In this document: positions 16,759 through 25,040 of the stretch, one piece after another | Position numbering within the stretch: position 1 is the first letter of the stretch | How the letters are laid out: every line of letters starts with the position of its first letter | DNA from: Granulosicoccus sp964390335 | GTDB taxonomy: Bacteria; Pseudomonadota; Gammaproteobacteria; Granulosicoccales; Granulosicoccaceae | NCBI GenBank assembly: GCA_964390335.1 | Contig: CAYMHU010000004.1 | Location: forward strand, 62,001-126,000 | Direction of reading: 5' to 3' | Length of the DNA: 64,000 nt | The notes under the pieces: model-generated | Database searches by the model: none | Seen by the model: the letters and a program-made list of their open reading frames with translations, nothing else | Told to the model about the DNA's origin: nothing | Program-made: the position numbers and the translations under genes

Positions 16759-17523
16759 ATGCAACTACCTCGCATACCGTCATTCAAGCTTGATGGAAAG
16801 CGTGCCTTAGTCACGGGCGCATCGTCTGGTATTGGTTTGGGCGCTGCTACCGCATTAGCGGATGCGGGCGCTCATGTTGTATTGGCGGCCCGCAATCTGG
16901 ACAAGATAAATGAGTGTGTAAAAGCTTTGCACGGTGCTGGTTATGCCGCCAGTGCGCTGCAACTGGATATTTCTGATATCGAGTCCACCCAGCAGAAAAT
17001 CAACGCGCAAGATGCGTTCGATGTGTTGGTGAATAGCGCTGGAGGCGCTCGTCATAGTGCGGCGTTGGACACCACCCCGGCTGATTTTGATTTTGTTTCC
17101 GATTTGAATGTGAAGGCGGCGTACTTTATTACGCAAGCAGTGGCCAAACAACTGGTTGATGCTAAACAGCCGGGATCGCTTATCAACATCTCATCGCAAA
17201 TGGCGCATGTTGGTGGCATAGACAGGGGTGTGTACTGCGCAACCAAGCATGCAGTGGAAGGGTTCACTAAGTCTATGGCAATTGAGTTTGGCCAGCATAA
17301 TATTCGGGTTAACACCATATGCCCAACATTTATACGTACACCAATGACAGCGCCAACGTTCGATAATCCCGATCGGGTTCAATGGATTCAAGAAAAGATT
17401 AAGCTGGGCAGGGTGGGCGAAGTGGAAGACATCATGGGCGCAGTTGTGTACTTAGCTTCAAGCGCTTCATCTTTGGTGACGGGCACATCGCTTTTAGTGG
17501 ACGGTGGTTGGACAGCGGATTAA
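16759..17523 (+). CDS. Short-chain dehydrogenase/reductase
   Basis: A 254-aa classical SDR. NAD(P)-binding motif TGASSGIGLG, NSAGG after strand 4, catalytic Ser in LINISSQMA, and YCATKHAVEGF with the Tyr and Lys four apart. The C-terminus ends in SLLVDGGWTAD, standard for the family. It probably oxidises a secondary alcohol in the same pathway as the HpsN-like enzyme, two base pairs upstream. Its stop overlaps the start of the LacI gene by one base (TAATG), so regulator and enzymes are translated from one message. Confidence 0.92.
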   Translation: MQLPRIPSFKLDGKRALVTGASSGIGLGAATALADAGAHVVLAARNLDKINECVKALHGAGYAASALQLDISDIESTQQKINAQDAFDVLVNSAGGARHSAALDTTPADFDFVSDLNVKAAYFITQAVAKQLVDAKQPGSLINISSQMAHVGGIDRGVYCATKHAVEGFTKSMAIEFGQHNIRVNTICPTFIRTPMTAPTFDNPDRVQWIQEKIKLGRVGEVEDIMGAVVYLASSASSLVTGTSLLVDGGWTAD

Positions 17524-18548
17524 TGAGTCGGGCTCCCATAACATCGCAAGAGGTTGCCAAACGCGCAGGTGTAAGCCAGTCGGCAGTAAGTCGGGTGTTT
17601 TCTCCGGGTGCAAGTGCATCTGCAGAGATGACCGAGAAGGTCATGAAGGTAGCCCGCGAACTCGGCTATCGCCCCAATGTACTAGCGCGCTCTTTAATTA
17701 CCGGACAATCAAAAATAATCGGCGTTGTTGTAGCGTACTTTGAGAATCAATTTTATCCGGAAGCGCTTGAAAAACTATCAAAGTCTTTACAGGAGCAAGG
17801 CTTTCATGTGCTGATCTTTATGGCTACTATGACCGATGACAATATAGATCAGTTGTTGGAAGAATTATTGGACTATCAGGTTGATGGCATTGTGATGGCG
17901 TCAGCCTCAATGTCATCAGACCTTGCAAATCGGTGTCGGAAGGCAGGCGTGCCGGTTGTGTTGTTCAATCGTCGGCAAGACAACAAAACATTATCAGCAG
18001 TCACATCTAATAATGTATTGGGTGGACGGAAAATAGCTCGATTTTTAATAGCAGGTAAACATAAACGCATAGCGCATATAGCTGGATGGGAAGGTGCGTC
18101 AACACAGCGTGATAGAGAATTCGGTTTTATGCAGCAGCTTAATGAAGCCGGTGTATCGCTGTTTGCACGCGAGGTCGGGAATTATCATTTTGATTCGACT
18201 CAAGATGCAGCGAGAACCATGTTCAGCAAAAAAGAACTGCCAGATGCGGTGTTTGTTGGCAATGATCACATGGCATTCGCGGTGATGGAATGTATTCGGT
18301 ATGAGTTCGGGCTACGGGTGCCAGAAGACGTATCCATAGTGGGTTATGACGATGTCGACCTGTCTCATTGGCCAAGTTTTTCATTAACAACCATCAGACA
18401 GCCATCAAACAGAATGGTGGACGAAACGGTTAAAACCTTGATCGACCATATTAAAACCGAAGACCCCGCCCCTCGACAGGTAGAAATAGCAGGTCCGCTA
18501 ATGGTGCGCACTTCTTCACGTGTACCGGAAAAATGGAAAGACGAGTGA
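17523..18548 (+). CDS. LacI/GalR-family transcriptional regulator
   Basis: A 341-aa repressor. The N-terminal helix-turn-helix and hinge (TSQEVAKRAGVSQSAVSRVF, then ELGYRPNVLARSL with the hinge after it) are complete. The effector domain is a periplasmic-binding-protein fold with FYPEALEKLSKSLQEQGFHVL, DGIVMASA, and PDAVFVGNDHMAFAVME, as in sugar-responsive members. ATG at 17523 is chosen over a TTG five codons earlier because it gives the standard N-terminus and the TAATG coupling. The palindrome at 10541 has the size and central CG expected for its operator. The effector is probably the imported sugar or polyol. Confidence 0.93.
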   Translation: MSRAPITSQEVAKRAGVSQSAVSRVFSPGASASAEMTEKVMKVARELGYRPNVLARSLITGQSKIIGVVVAYFENQFYPEALEKLSKSLQEQGFHVLIFMATMTDDNIDQLLEELLDYQVDGIVMASASMSSDLANRCRKAGVPVVLFNRRQDNKTLSAVTSNNVLGGRKIARFLIAGKHKRIAHIAGWEGASTQRDREFGFMQQLNEAGVSLFAREVGNYHFDSTQDAARTMFSKKELPDAVFVGNDHMAFAVMECIRYEFGLRVPEDVSIVGYDDVDLSHWPSFSLTTIRQPSNRMVDETVKTLIDHIKTEDPAPRQVEIAGPLMVRTSSRVPEKWKDE

Positions 18549-18555
18549 GACAACA

Positions 18556-19551
18556 ATGATGAAAGGTTTTAGTCAGCAATGGAGCGATTTTCCCGACTAT
18601 ATTATTGGTATTACGAACGAAATCTGGGAACAGCGAGGTATCGAAACCTTAAATCGCTATTACTCAGATGACATCCCGGTTCGTTCTCCAATGGGCATTC
18701 AACGCGGTAATCAGGAAGTTATTGCCTCTACCATGGCAACGATTAACGAATTCCCTGATAGACAGCTGTTCGCCGAAGATGTTATCTGGTCAGGTACTCC
18801 TGAAACACAATTGCTGTCTTCGCATCGTATTATTACCACTGCCACTCACAGCAAGGATGGGCAATTTGGTAAAGCAACGGGTAAGCATTTCAAAGTACGT
18901 GTTATTGCAGACTGTGCGGCCAAAGACAATACCATTTTCGATGAATGGTTAATTCGTGATTATGGCGGTATCGTCCGACAGCTCGGTTTGTCGCCAAAGA
19001 AGTACGCAAAACATCTTATTGATAAAGAAGGCGGGGTTGAACACAGCTCTATGCCGTTTATACCCGCCAATGATATTAAAGGAGACTATGTCGGCACTGG
19101 TAACGATAACGAATGGGGTGCTAAGTATTCGCAGGTGTTAACGCGGCTAATGAATAAAGAGTTCTCAATTATTCCAGAGAAGTATGATCGCGCAGTGCAA
19201 ACGGAATATGCCGGTGCAGTATCAGGGTTGTCACATGAGTCGGTCAATGGATTTTGGTTAGGATTACGTTCATCGTTCCCGAATGCTGAGTTCAAGATTC
19301 ATCATCAAATAGGTATGGATGCCAGCATGTTGTCGCCGCGTGCTGCTGTGCGATGGTCGCTGGATGGTGTGCATGAAGGGTGGGGCACTTTTGGCAAACC
19401 ATCGGGCGCAACAGTACATGTAATGGGAATGTGTCACGCGGAGTTTGGTCCGTTTGGCGAACACGGAGAATCAATTCGTCGCGAGTATGCGCTGTACGAT
19501 GAGATTGCGATCTGGAAGCAAATACTCTTGCATTCCGGAGGCTCCAAGTAA
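18556..19551 (+). CDS. Two-domain NTF2/SnoaL-like protein
   Basis: A 331-aa protein composed of two NTF2-like halves. The first (about 20-165) includes YYSDDIPVRSPMGIQRG, FAEDVIWSGTPETQLLSSHRI and FDEWLIRDYGGIVRQLGL. The second (about 185-325) includes YDRAVQTEYAGAVSGLSHESVN, FKIHHQIGMD and AVRWSLDGVHEGWGTFG. Start is ATG at 18556, or 18559; a weak GAG-type site lies upstream. The function is unknown; related two-domain proteins are often labelled ester cyclase. It comes eight bases after the LacI gene and probably belongs to the same operon. Confidence 0.72.
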   Translation: MMKGFSQQWSDFPDYIIGITNEIWEQRGIETLNRYYSDDIPVRSPMGIQRGNQEVIASTMATINEFPDRQLFAEDVIWSGTPETQLLSSHRIITTATHSKDGQFGKATGKHFKVRVIADCAAKDNTIFDEWLIRDYGGIVRQLGLSPKKYAKHLIDKEGGVEHSSMPFIPANDIKGDYVGTGNDNEWGAKYSQVLTRLMNKEFSIIPEKYDRAVQTEYAGAVSGLSHESVNGFWLGLRSSFPNAEFKIHHQIGMDASMLSPRAAVRWSLDGVHEGWGTFGKPSGATVHVMGMCHAEFGPFGEHGESIRREYALYDEIAIWKQILLHSGGSK

Positions 19552-19630
19552 CACCAGCCGAGATGCGTGAACGTATCGTGCGCTACGGTTACTTCTTAAA
19601 CAATATTACTTAATAAATGTAGATATCGCT

Positions 19631-20752
19631 ATGGCTAAAGTACTCACAACACACGTTGGCTCGTTACCACGTTCACAAGCAGTTGTTGATTTCATTTTTG
19701 CACGCGAAAATGAACAAGCCTATGATCAGGCGCAGTTCGATCAATGTATGACTGACGCTTGCTCCGACACTGTACGACGACAAGTCGAGTCGGGTGTGGA
19801 CATTGTGTCTGATGGAGAGACCTCGAAAATATCCTATGCCACCTACGTTAAAGATCGTTATACCGGGTTTTCTGGTGATAGCGAGCGCAACGCACCGGGT
19901 GATTTGAAACTGTTCCCCGGTTTTTTAAAGCGTTTGGCAGATGATGGTGGTACCCCACAGTATGCTCGTCCTAAGTGCACCGGCGAAGTCACATCAAAAG
20001 GACAGGATGAACTTAAGAAGGATATTCAAAACCTGAAAAATGCTATGGCAACCCATGGTGCGAAGCGTGGATTTATGAATGCCGCCTCACCGGGTGTTAT
20101 CTCTTTATTTTTACAAAACGAGTATTACAAGGATCGAGAGGCTTATCTGGGCGCGCTTGCCGATGCGATGAAGCAAGAATACGAAACCATTGTTGAATCG
20201 GGTTTAGATCTGCAGCTGGATTGTCCTGACTTAGCATTGTCCAGACACATGTTGTTTGCTGATTTGACAGATGATGAATTTATAAAAGTAGCCAACATGC
20301 ACGTTGAAGCACTGAATCATGCGCTAAGAGATGTGCCGCAGGAAAAAGTGCGTTTACATATCTGTTGGGGAAATTATGAAGGTCCGCACGTGTGCGATAT
20401 TGATATGGATAAGGTATTTGGTACCTTAATGAAAACCAAAGCGCGTTACGTGTTGTTCGAAACATCCAATCCGAGGCATGCGCATGAATGGACAGTGTTC
20501 AGAGATCGTAAGTCAGAAATACCAGATGACAAAGTATTGGTTCCCGGTGTGCTAGATACCACCAGTAATTTTGTTGAACACCCTGAATTGGTCGCGCAAC
20601 GAGTTCAGCGGTTTGTTGATATTGTGGGTGAAGATCGTGTCATCGCCGGTACTGATTGCGGCTTTGGCACCTTTGCAGGCTTTGGCACAATCGACCCTGA
20701 CATAGCCTATGCGAAACTGAAATCGCTATCAGACGGCGTGGAGCTTTTATAA
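19631..20752 (+). CDS. MetE C-terminal-domain-like protein (cobalamin-independent methionine synthase family)
   Basis: A 373-aa TIM-barrel protein similar to the catalytic half of MetE only; the N-terminal half of full-length MetE (about 750 aa) is absent. The start TTHVGSLPRS is the family signature. The complete zinc-binding set is visible: His243 and Cys245 (LHICWGN), Glu277 (LFETSN) and Cys343 (GTDCGFG). Core-only MetE homologues are found as methyl- or alkyl-transferases acting on thiols and as enzymes in catabolic clusters. Here it sits with NTF2-like, dehydrogenase and aldolase-like genes and lies 2 bp before the aldolase-like gene. A role in cleaving or transferring a one-carbon or alkyl group of the substrate is more likely than methionine biosynthesis. 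Confidence 0.82.
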   Translation: MAKVLTTHVGSLPRSQAVVDFIFARENEQAYDQAQFDQCMTDACSDTVRRQVESGVDIVSDGETSKISYATYVKDRYTGFSGDSERNAPGDLKLFPGFLKRLADDGGTPQYARPKCTGEVTSKGQDELKKDIQNLKNAMATHGAKRGFMNAASPGVISLFLQNEYYKDREAYLGALADAMKQEYETIVESGLDLQLDCPDLALSRHMLFADLTDDEFIKVANMHVEALNHALRDVPQEKVRLHICWGNYEGPHVCDIDMDKVFGTLMKTKARYVLFETSNPRHAHEWTVFRDRKSEIPDDKVLVPGVLDTTSNFVEHPELVAQRVQRFVDIVGEDRVIAGTDCGFGTFAGFGTIDPDIAYAKLKSLSDGVELL

Positions 20753-20753
20753 A

Positions 20754-21464
20754 ATGGATAAAGCACTGTTATCACTACTGCAGTCGGTCGATACACCCAC
20801 AGTGTGTAATGCGATTGAAGTGGCTCAAGGTAAGCGCGGCTTTAGTAACTTCACGCACGGTACTATGTTGTGTTCTCACCCGACGGCAGGGTCTATTGTC
20901 GGTTATGCACGTACGGCGCAAATCGCGGCACTAAATCCGCCCACCGAGCCTGCGGACGTTATTAAGGAGCGACGTATGGCTTACTATAAGCATATGTCTA
21001 CTCCGCACTCTCAAGACGAATCATTACCTTGTATTGCCGTAGTGGAAGACCTTGATTTTCCAGATTGTGTAGGCGCTTATTGGGGCGAGGTCAACGGCTA
21101 TATTCACAAAGCATTCGGTATGGTTGGCGCGGTTACCAATGGTGTTATGCGCGACCTTGGCGATATGCCGGATAAATTCACGGTTGTGGCAGGATCTATT
21201 GGACCCAGTCATGGCTTCGTGCATGTTAAAAGTGTTGCGGCTGGGGCAAGTCTGTTTGGGATGCAGGTAAACGAAAATGATCTTGTCCACGCCGATAGAC
21301 ATGGCGCGCTGGTGATACCAAGTTCCGTGATTGGCGAGTTACATGCTGCAATAGATACGTTGCTGGAGAACGAGAAAATCGTATTGGAGCCTGCGAAAAA
21401 ACCACGTATGTCTTTTGAAGAGTTTGAAAAGGCATGGTCGGCGTTTGAGAAGGCGCGAACTTAA
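20754..21464 (+). CDS. RraA/HMG-aldolase family protein
   Basis: A 236-aa protein of the RraA-like fold, which includes 4-hydroxy-4-methyl-2-oxoglutarate (HMG) aldolase, oxaloacetate decarboxylase and the non-catalytic RNase E inhibitor RraA. The metal-dependent aldolase motif D/E-X20-R-D is intact as Glu112...Arg133-Asp134 (from GEVNGY to GVMRDLG), which argues for an enzyme and not a regulator. VHADRHGALVIP near the C-terminal third is also typical. It follows the MetE-like gene by one base and probably cleaves a pyruvate-type intermediate of the pathway. Substrate unknown. Confidence 0.85.
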   Translation: MDKALLSLLQSVDTPTVCNAIEVAQGKRGFSNFTHGTMLCSHPTAGSIVGYARTAQIAALNPPTEPADVIKERRMAYYKHMSTPHSQDESLPCIAVVEDLDFPDCVGAYWGEVNGYIHKAFGMVGAVTNGVMRDLGDMPDKFTVVAGSIGPSHGFVHVKSVAAGASLFGMQVNENDLVHADRHGALVIPSSVIGELHAAIDTLLENEKIVLEPAKKPRMSFEEFEKAWSAFEKART

Positions 21465-21526
21465 TTAGCCGCGTATAATTTATATGAGCGCTCCGGTTTC
21501 AATGCTGTTTTTATGAAGCTGCTGAC

Positions 21527-22588
21527 TTACGGCAACAGAGAGCGCTTAAGTCTGTCCAAGACATCCAAACCCTGCATGGATAAGTAATGCAGCAGGTCGA
21601 TAAACACCCAGTTCTCTGCCAGTTTGTCGCCTTCGCGCCTATACACATCGACCACGCGCATATCCGCACGAATGTCGTTGCCTGTCATGCCTAAAAACCC
21701 ACCGGTTGATGTATTGGTCAAATTAGCCCAGCCGAAAAAACATGCATAATCGCCTTCCGCAAATCGGGTTATATGCCCATTAAATTGCTTGTTACTTAAG
21801 TTTTGCCGAAACGGATATTGATGTTGCTTTTGATAGCGCTCTATTGTGTAGCTTGCACCAATGCCAGTAGGCCCATACCAGATCATATCGTCATGCCAGC
21901 ACTTAGCCAGCAGTTCGGGTGGGCAGTTGTTATTATTACTGGCGTTTAGTTCGGATAGATCGTTGACCATTCGTTTTACCAGGTCAATGGTTTTTGCGCC
22001 TTGCTCGGGATCTTGTGAATCAAACAACAAACCATCGTGAGTGCGGGGCCCCGGATGCATAAAAAAAGCGCCGGTTTGCGGTGGTAATGGGTAGTGTCCC
22101 GCCTGATGCATAATGCTAATAACATCGCAGAAGAACGCACTTTCGATAATTTTGTTGTTTTGCACACAGTTAAATTCTGCGTATCGTAAGAACGCCATGC
22201 GACCGGTGGGTGGAATGCCTAGCCAGGGCTTATCGAATTGCCCAAAAAAATGCCCCATGCTGCAAACCCACACTTTGTTGTCACCATCGAGCTTCTCTTC
22301 ATATCCAGGCTCTGTTGGCCCAACCATGTTCAGGCCGGCTAAAAAGATATCCGGACGACGTTGCATTGGGGAAAATGCTTCACGCAGAGGTTGCCAAAAA
22401 ACACTGGCAGTATTGTGTGCGCCAGTTTGCTCATAGAACGGGTGCATACCACGCCATAAATAATCTTCACCGGTGAATTCAGCTAGGACCGCTGGTAGCG
22501 ATTGTGTGCTTGCTGCATCTAATGCGGCATTGAATTTCAGAACCAAAGATTTAGCGTTTTGTAGATCGCTCATGCAGTAACCAACCAT
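21527..22588 (-). CDS. Two-domain NTF2/SnoaL-like protein (convergent)
   Basis: A 353-aa protein with two NTF2-like halves, about 10-165 (FTGEDYLWRGMHPFYEQTG, VWVCSMGHFFGQFDKPWL, then FFCDVISIMHQAG) and 205-345 (CWHDDMIWYGPTGIGASYT, YACFFGWANLTN, NWVFIDLLHYLSMQGLDVL). It is similar in layout to the two-domain protein at 18556, so these may be paralogues. Start may be ATG 22588 or ATG 22573 (MSDLQNAK); neither has a clear ribosome site. It is encoded on the opposite strand, convergent with the aldolase-like gene, and follows the MATE gene by 13 bp in the same direction. Activity unknown. Confidence 0.7.
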   Translation of the reverse strand: MVGYCMSDLQNAKSLVLKFNAALDAASTQSLPAVLAEFTGEDYLWRGMHPFYEQTGAHNTASVFWQPLREAFSPMQRRPDIFLAGLNMVGPTEPGYEEKLDGDNKVWVCSMGHFFGQFDKPWLGIPPTGRMAFLRYAEFNCVQNNKIIESAFFCDVISIMHQAGHYPLPPQTGAFFMHPGPRTHDGLLFDSQDPEQGAKTIDLVKRMVNDLSELNASNNNNCPPELLAKCWHDDMIWYGPTGIGASYTIERYQKQHQYPFRQNLSNKQFNGHITRFAEGDYACFFGWANLTNTSTGGFLGMTGNDIRADMRVVDVYRREGDKLAENWVFIDLLHYLSMQGLDVLDRLKRSLLP

Positions 22589-22601
22589 AAATAGTAGATT
22601 T

Positions 22602-23954
22602 TCATTTTACCGAAACGGTTGAGCGTGTGGTTTCTGTCAACAATTTCAATTGTCGCAATGTGTACCAGTGAGCAACGATAGCGCTAATAACCACTACGGA
22701 TATGATGGTATAAAACACGCTGATCATTGGGTATCCCCAGACCACTATTAAGAAATAATTAACAATGGCCGGAACCACCAGTTGTCGTGCAATGCCCAGA
22801 AACATGGGGAACATGGGTTGCTTAAGGGACTGCAAGATTGCCACACTCAAAAATAAGACTACATACGCATAGAATGCAATGGCGTCAATGCGTAAATACT
22901 GTGCTCCGGTATTAATTATGGTTTGGCTATCGGAGAAAAAACTCATTAATGATGGCGATAAGAACACCATAATCGGTATGGAGATAACCGCCATGAATAG
23001 TCCAACCAACAGCGCCTTGCGATACGTTTGCGCTACCCGGCTGAACTTCTCGGCACCGAAGTTCTGACCGGCAATACCCATAACTGCGCTGTTCAGACCC
23101 AATGCTGGTAGTAGTAATATTTGTTCTAAGCGTAGCCCGACTGCATAACCCGCAACGTTGTCACTGCCGAAGCGTCCAATATAGGAAACAGTGATAAAGC
23201 TCCCCATAATAATGGTCAGCATATTCATGCTGGCCGGGACAACCTGTTTGCATAGCTCGGTTAATTTATCAAAACCAAATTTGGGTTTAGTCCATCGACC
23301 CAAGCGTTTTGACAGAATCCAAAATAAATACCATGCGGACAGCCCTTTTATAATGACGGTGGAAAGCGCTAATCCGGTTACCCCAAGCTCGAGCCAGAAT
23401 GTCAGTGCCGGGTTTAATAAGAAGTTGGCAAAAAAGCCAATGGCCAATGCGTTACGGTTTGATTTGGTGTCGCCCAGCGCCATCAGGGCGCCCGCAGCAG
23501 CGAAAGACAACACAAACGCGACGGTGCCGGCTAACGTTATCCAAACATATTCAAGGGCTAAAGGCTCAATATGAGGTTCCGCACCGAGAAATTGAACCAA
23601 TGGTTCAACGGCGAAAAAACCCATTATCATAACTGCGGCAGTGAGCAGCAGGCTTAAACCCACAACGTGATCCACGAGATCAGCAACGCCTGGCCAGTAC
23701 TTTTTCCCGGCAACTGGTGCAATAACGGCCGATGCACCAGTTTGAATGCCTATACCGAAAGCCAACAGTAAAAAGAATACGCTACCGGCAATGGACACCC
23801 CGGCCAGCGCTTCGTCGGACCATTTGCCGGCGAACCAGAAATCCGTCAGGTTGTACAGGGTATTGAAAATCATCCCCATAGACGCCGGTATAGAAAGCCG
23901 GATGAGATGGTTGAGAATAGGGCCTGATGTTAAGGCTTGAGATTGTTCAGGCAT
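22602..23954 (-). CDS. MATE-family multidrug/sodium antiporter
   Basis: A 450-aa inner-membrane transporter with about twelve hydrophobic spans in two halves. The N-terminal LIRLSIPASMGMIFNTLYNLTDFWFAG-type segment, with the conserved Asp/Trp, and the repeat of similar sequence in the second half are typical of MATE exporters, which use sodium or proton influx to expel cationic compounds. GQNFGAEKFSRVAQTYRKA in the middle is a standard MATE loop. It reads towards the two-domain NTF2-like gene, 13 bp downstream, and may be co-transcribed with it. An inverted repeat upstream could be a regulator site. Confidence 0.92.
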   Translation of the reverse strand: MPEQSQALTSGPILNHLIRLSIPASMGMIFNTLYNLTDFWFAGKWSDEALAGVSIAGSVFFLLLAFGIGIQTGASAVIAPVAGKKYWPGVADLVDHVVGLSLLLTAAVMIMGFFAVEPLVQFLGAEPHIEPLALEYVWITLAGTVAFVLSFAAAGALMALGDTKSNRNALAIGFFANFLLNPALTFWLELGVTGLALSTVIIKGLSAWYLFWILSKRLGRWTKPKFGFDKLTELCKQVVPASMNMLTIIMGSFITVSYIGRFGSDNVAGYAVGLRLEQILLLPALGLNSAVMGIAGQNFGAEKFSRVAQTYRKALLVGLFMAVISIPIMVFLSPSLMSFFSDSQTIINTGAQYLRIDAIAFYAYVVLFLSVAILQSLKQPMFPMFLGIARQLVVPAIVNYFLIVVWGYPMISVFYTIISVVVISAIVAHWYTLRQLKLLTETTRSTVSVK

Positions 23955-23971
23955 GGTATGCGGCTTAAAAA

Positions 23972-23988
23972 ATACTGTACAGCAGTAT
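23972..23988. promoter_or_regulatory. Inverted repeat upstream of the MATE gene
   Basis: ATACTG (23972-23977) and CAGTAT (23983-23988) form a symmetrical site with a 5-bp spacer, 18 bp before the MATE start in the 205-bp divergent region. It might be an operator. It does not match a LexA box because the CTGT-N8-ACAG spacing is absent. Confidence 0.35.
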
Positions 23989-24159
23989 GGCAGATTCAGA
24001 ATTATCTGTAGAGTAAAAGTTATTGGTTAAAAAAGTATGCGTTTGTAGAGCACAATTGCGACGTTCGTTTTCTTACGCACTACACTTAGAGGCAGTGCAG
24101 CAAGACAGCTTGAAATCAAATCGCTTTTACCTTAGCTCATCCCAGAAAAGTACGACACC

Positions 24160-24990
24160 ATGATGCCTATAGTTGATGCCCTAATGCATCTGCCGGCGGG
24201 TTCTACCTGCAAAATGTCAGCTAAAGAGTCTTTAGAGGACTATTTGGCGCAATTCACCGAATTCCACGTGTTGCGTGCATTGGCAGTGCAACCAACGATT
24301 CTATCCACTGAATCTGTCGCGCATGCATGTTGCTTACAAACATTGGCTACCACACGAGGTTCAGGTGGCTTGCCGCATGGTTTATCGGCGTATATCGCGC
24401 TTGAAGAGACAGCCGACTATTTGTTGCAGTCGCATATGGAACAACCTCTGCATCGCGGTGTTGCAATACATATAGATAACAAGCAGCGATCCGAAAGCGA
24501 TATTGAAAACACATCGATTGTTCGTCAATGCACCGTATTACGTAATACGAAGGCGGTCGTCAATATAGGCGTTACAGCATTAACGCAAGCAAACTGTAGT
24601 AGCGTGTTCTCACTGCTCAAGCTGTGCAGTGCTGTACCGTTTGTATTTCAAATAGACGAAATATTTATTGCCAAAACTGCACAAAAACAGCTTGATGGTT
24701 TTTTATATCAATACAGCCAGTTCGATAATGCCCACCTTACGATAGCGGGTATGCTTGCTCCGCTGCAAGATGCGAGTGTTGAGGGGTTTACAGCTAAAAT
24801 CAGTCAAATGATTCATAGGTTTGGCTATGGGCGCGTTATGTTTGGCAGTAATTATCCACATCAGACTCTTTGTGGCTCATATGATGAGCTGTGGCGCACT
24901 TATTCTGCGTCGACTACTGGCATTAGTGCAACAAATCGAGATAAACTGTTCCGTAGCAATGCATTGAGGCTCTATCGGCTTTCGCCTTAG
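24160..24990 (+). CDS. Amidohydrolase_2-fold protein, probably inactive
   Basis: A 276-aa protein resembling metal-dependent TIM-barrel hydrolases of the amidohydrolase_2 group. The opening MPIVDALMHLPAG matches the strand-1 DxHxH position, but only the last His remains (D-A-L-M-H). The barrel end YGRVMFGSNYPHQ lines up with the usual FGSDWP, with Asn in place of the metal-binding Asp. The final DKLFRSNALRLYRL is the standard helix. Thus the fold is recognisable while at least two metal ligands are changed, which suggests a non-catalytic or altered-function descendant. It is a monocistronic gene facing away from the MATE gene. Confidence 0.65.
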   Translation: MMPIVDALMHLPAGSTCKMSAKESLEDYLAQFTEFHVLRALAVQPTILSTESVAHACCLQTLATTRGSGGLPHGLSAYIALEETADYLLQSHMEQPLHRGVAIHIDNKQRSESDIENTSIVRQCTVLRNTKAVVNIGVTALTQANCSSVFSLLKLCSAVPFVFQIDEIFIAKTAQKQLDGFLYQYSQFDNAHLTIAGMLAPLQDASVEGFTAKISQMIHRFGYGRVMFGSNYPHQTLCGSYDELWRTYSASTTGISATNRDKLFRSNALRLYRLSP

Positions 24991-25040
24991 ATCAACTCAA
25001 CACAGTGTTTTATTGATGGCTTAATGTTTGGAGTAAGCTA

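Noticed and set aside
22113..22476. Plus-strand frames antisense to the two-domain NTF2-like gene
   Set aside because: They have no family resemblance and overlap a better-supported gene.
23971..23991. LexA-like box upstream of the MATE gene (TACTGTACAGCAGTAT)
   Set aside because: The SOS box needs CTGT-N8-ACAG. Here the symmetrical parts are ATACTG and CAGTAT with a 5-bp spacer, so it was recorded only as an inverted repeat.
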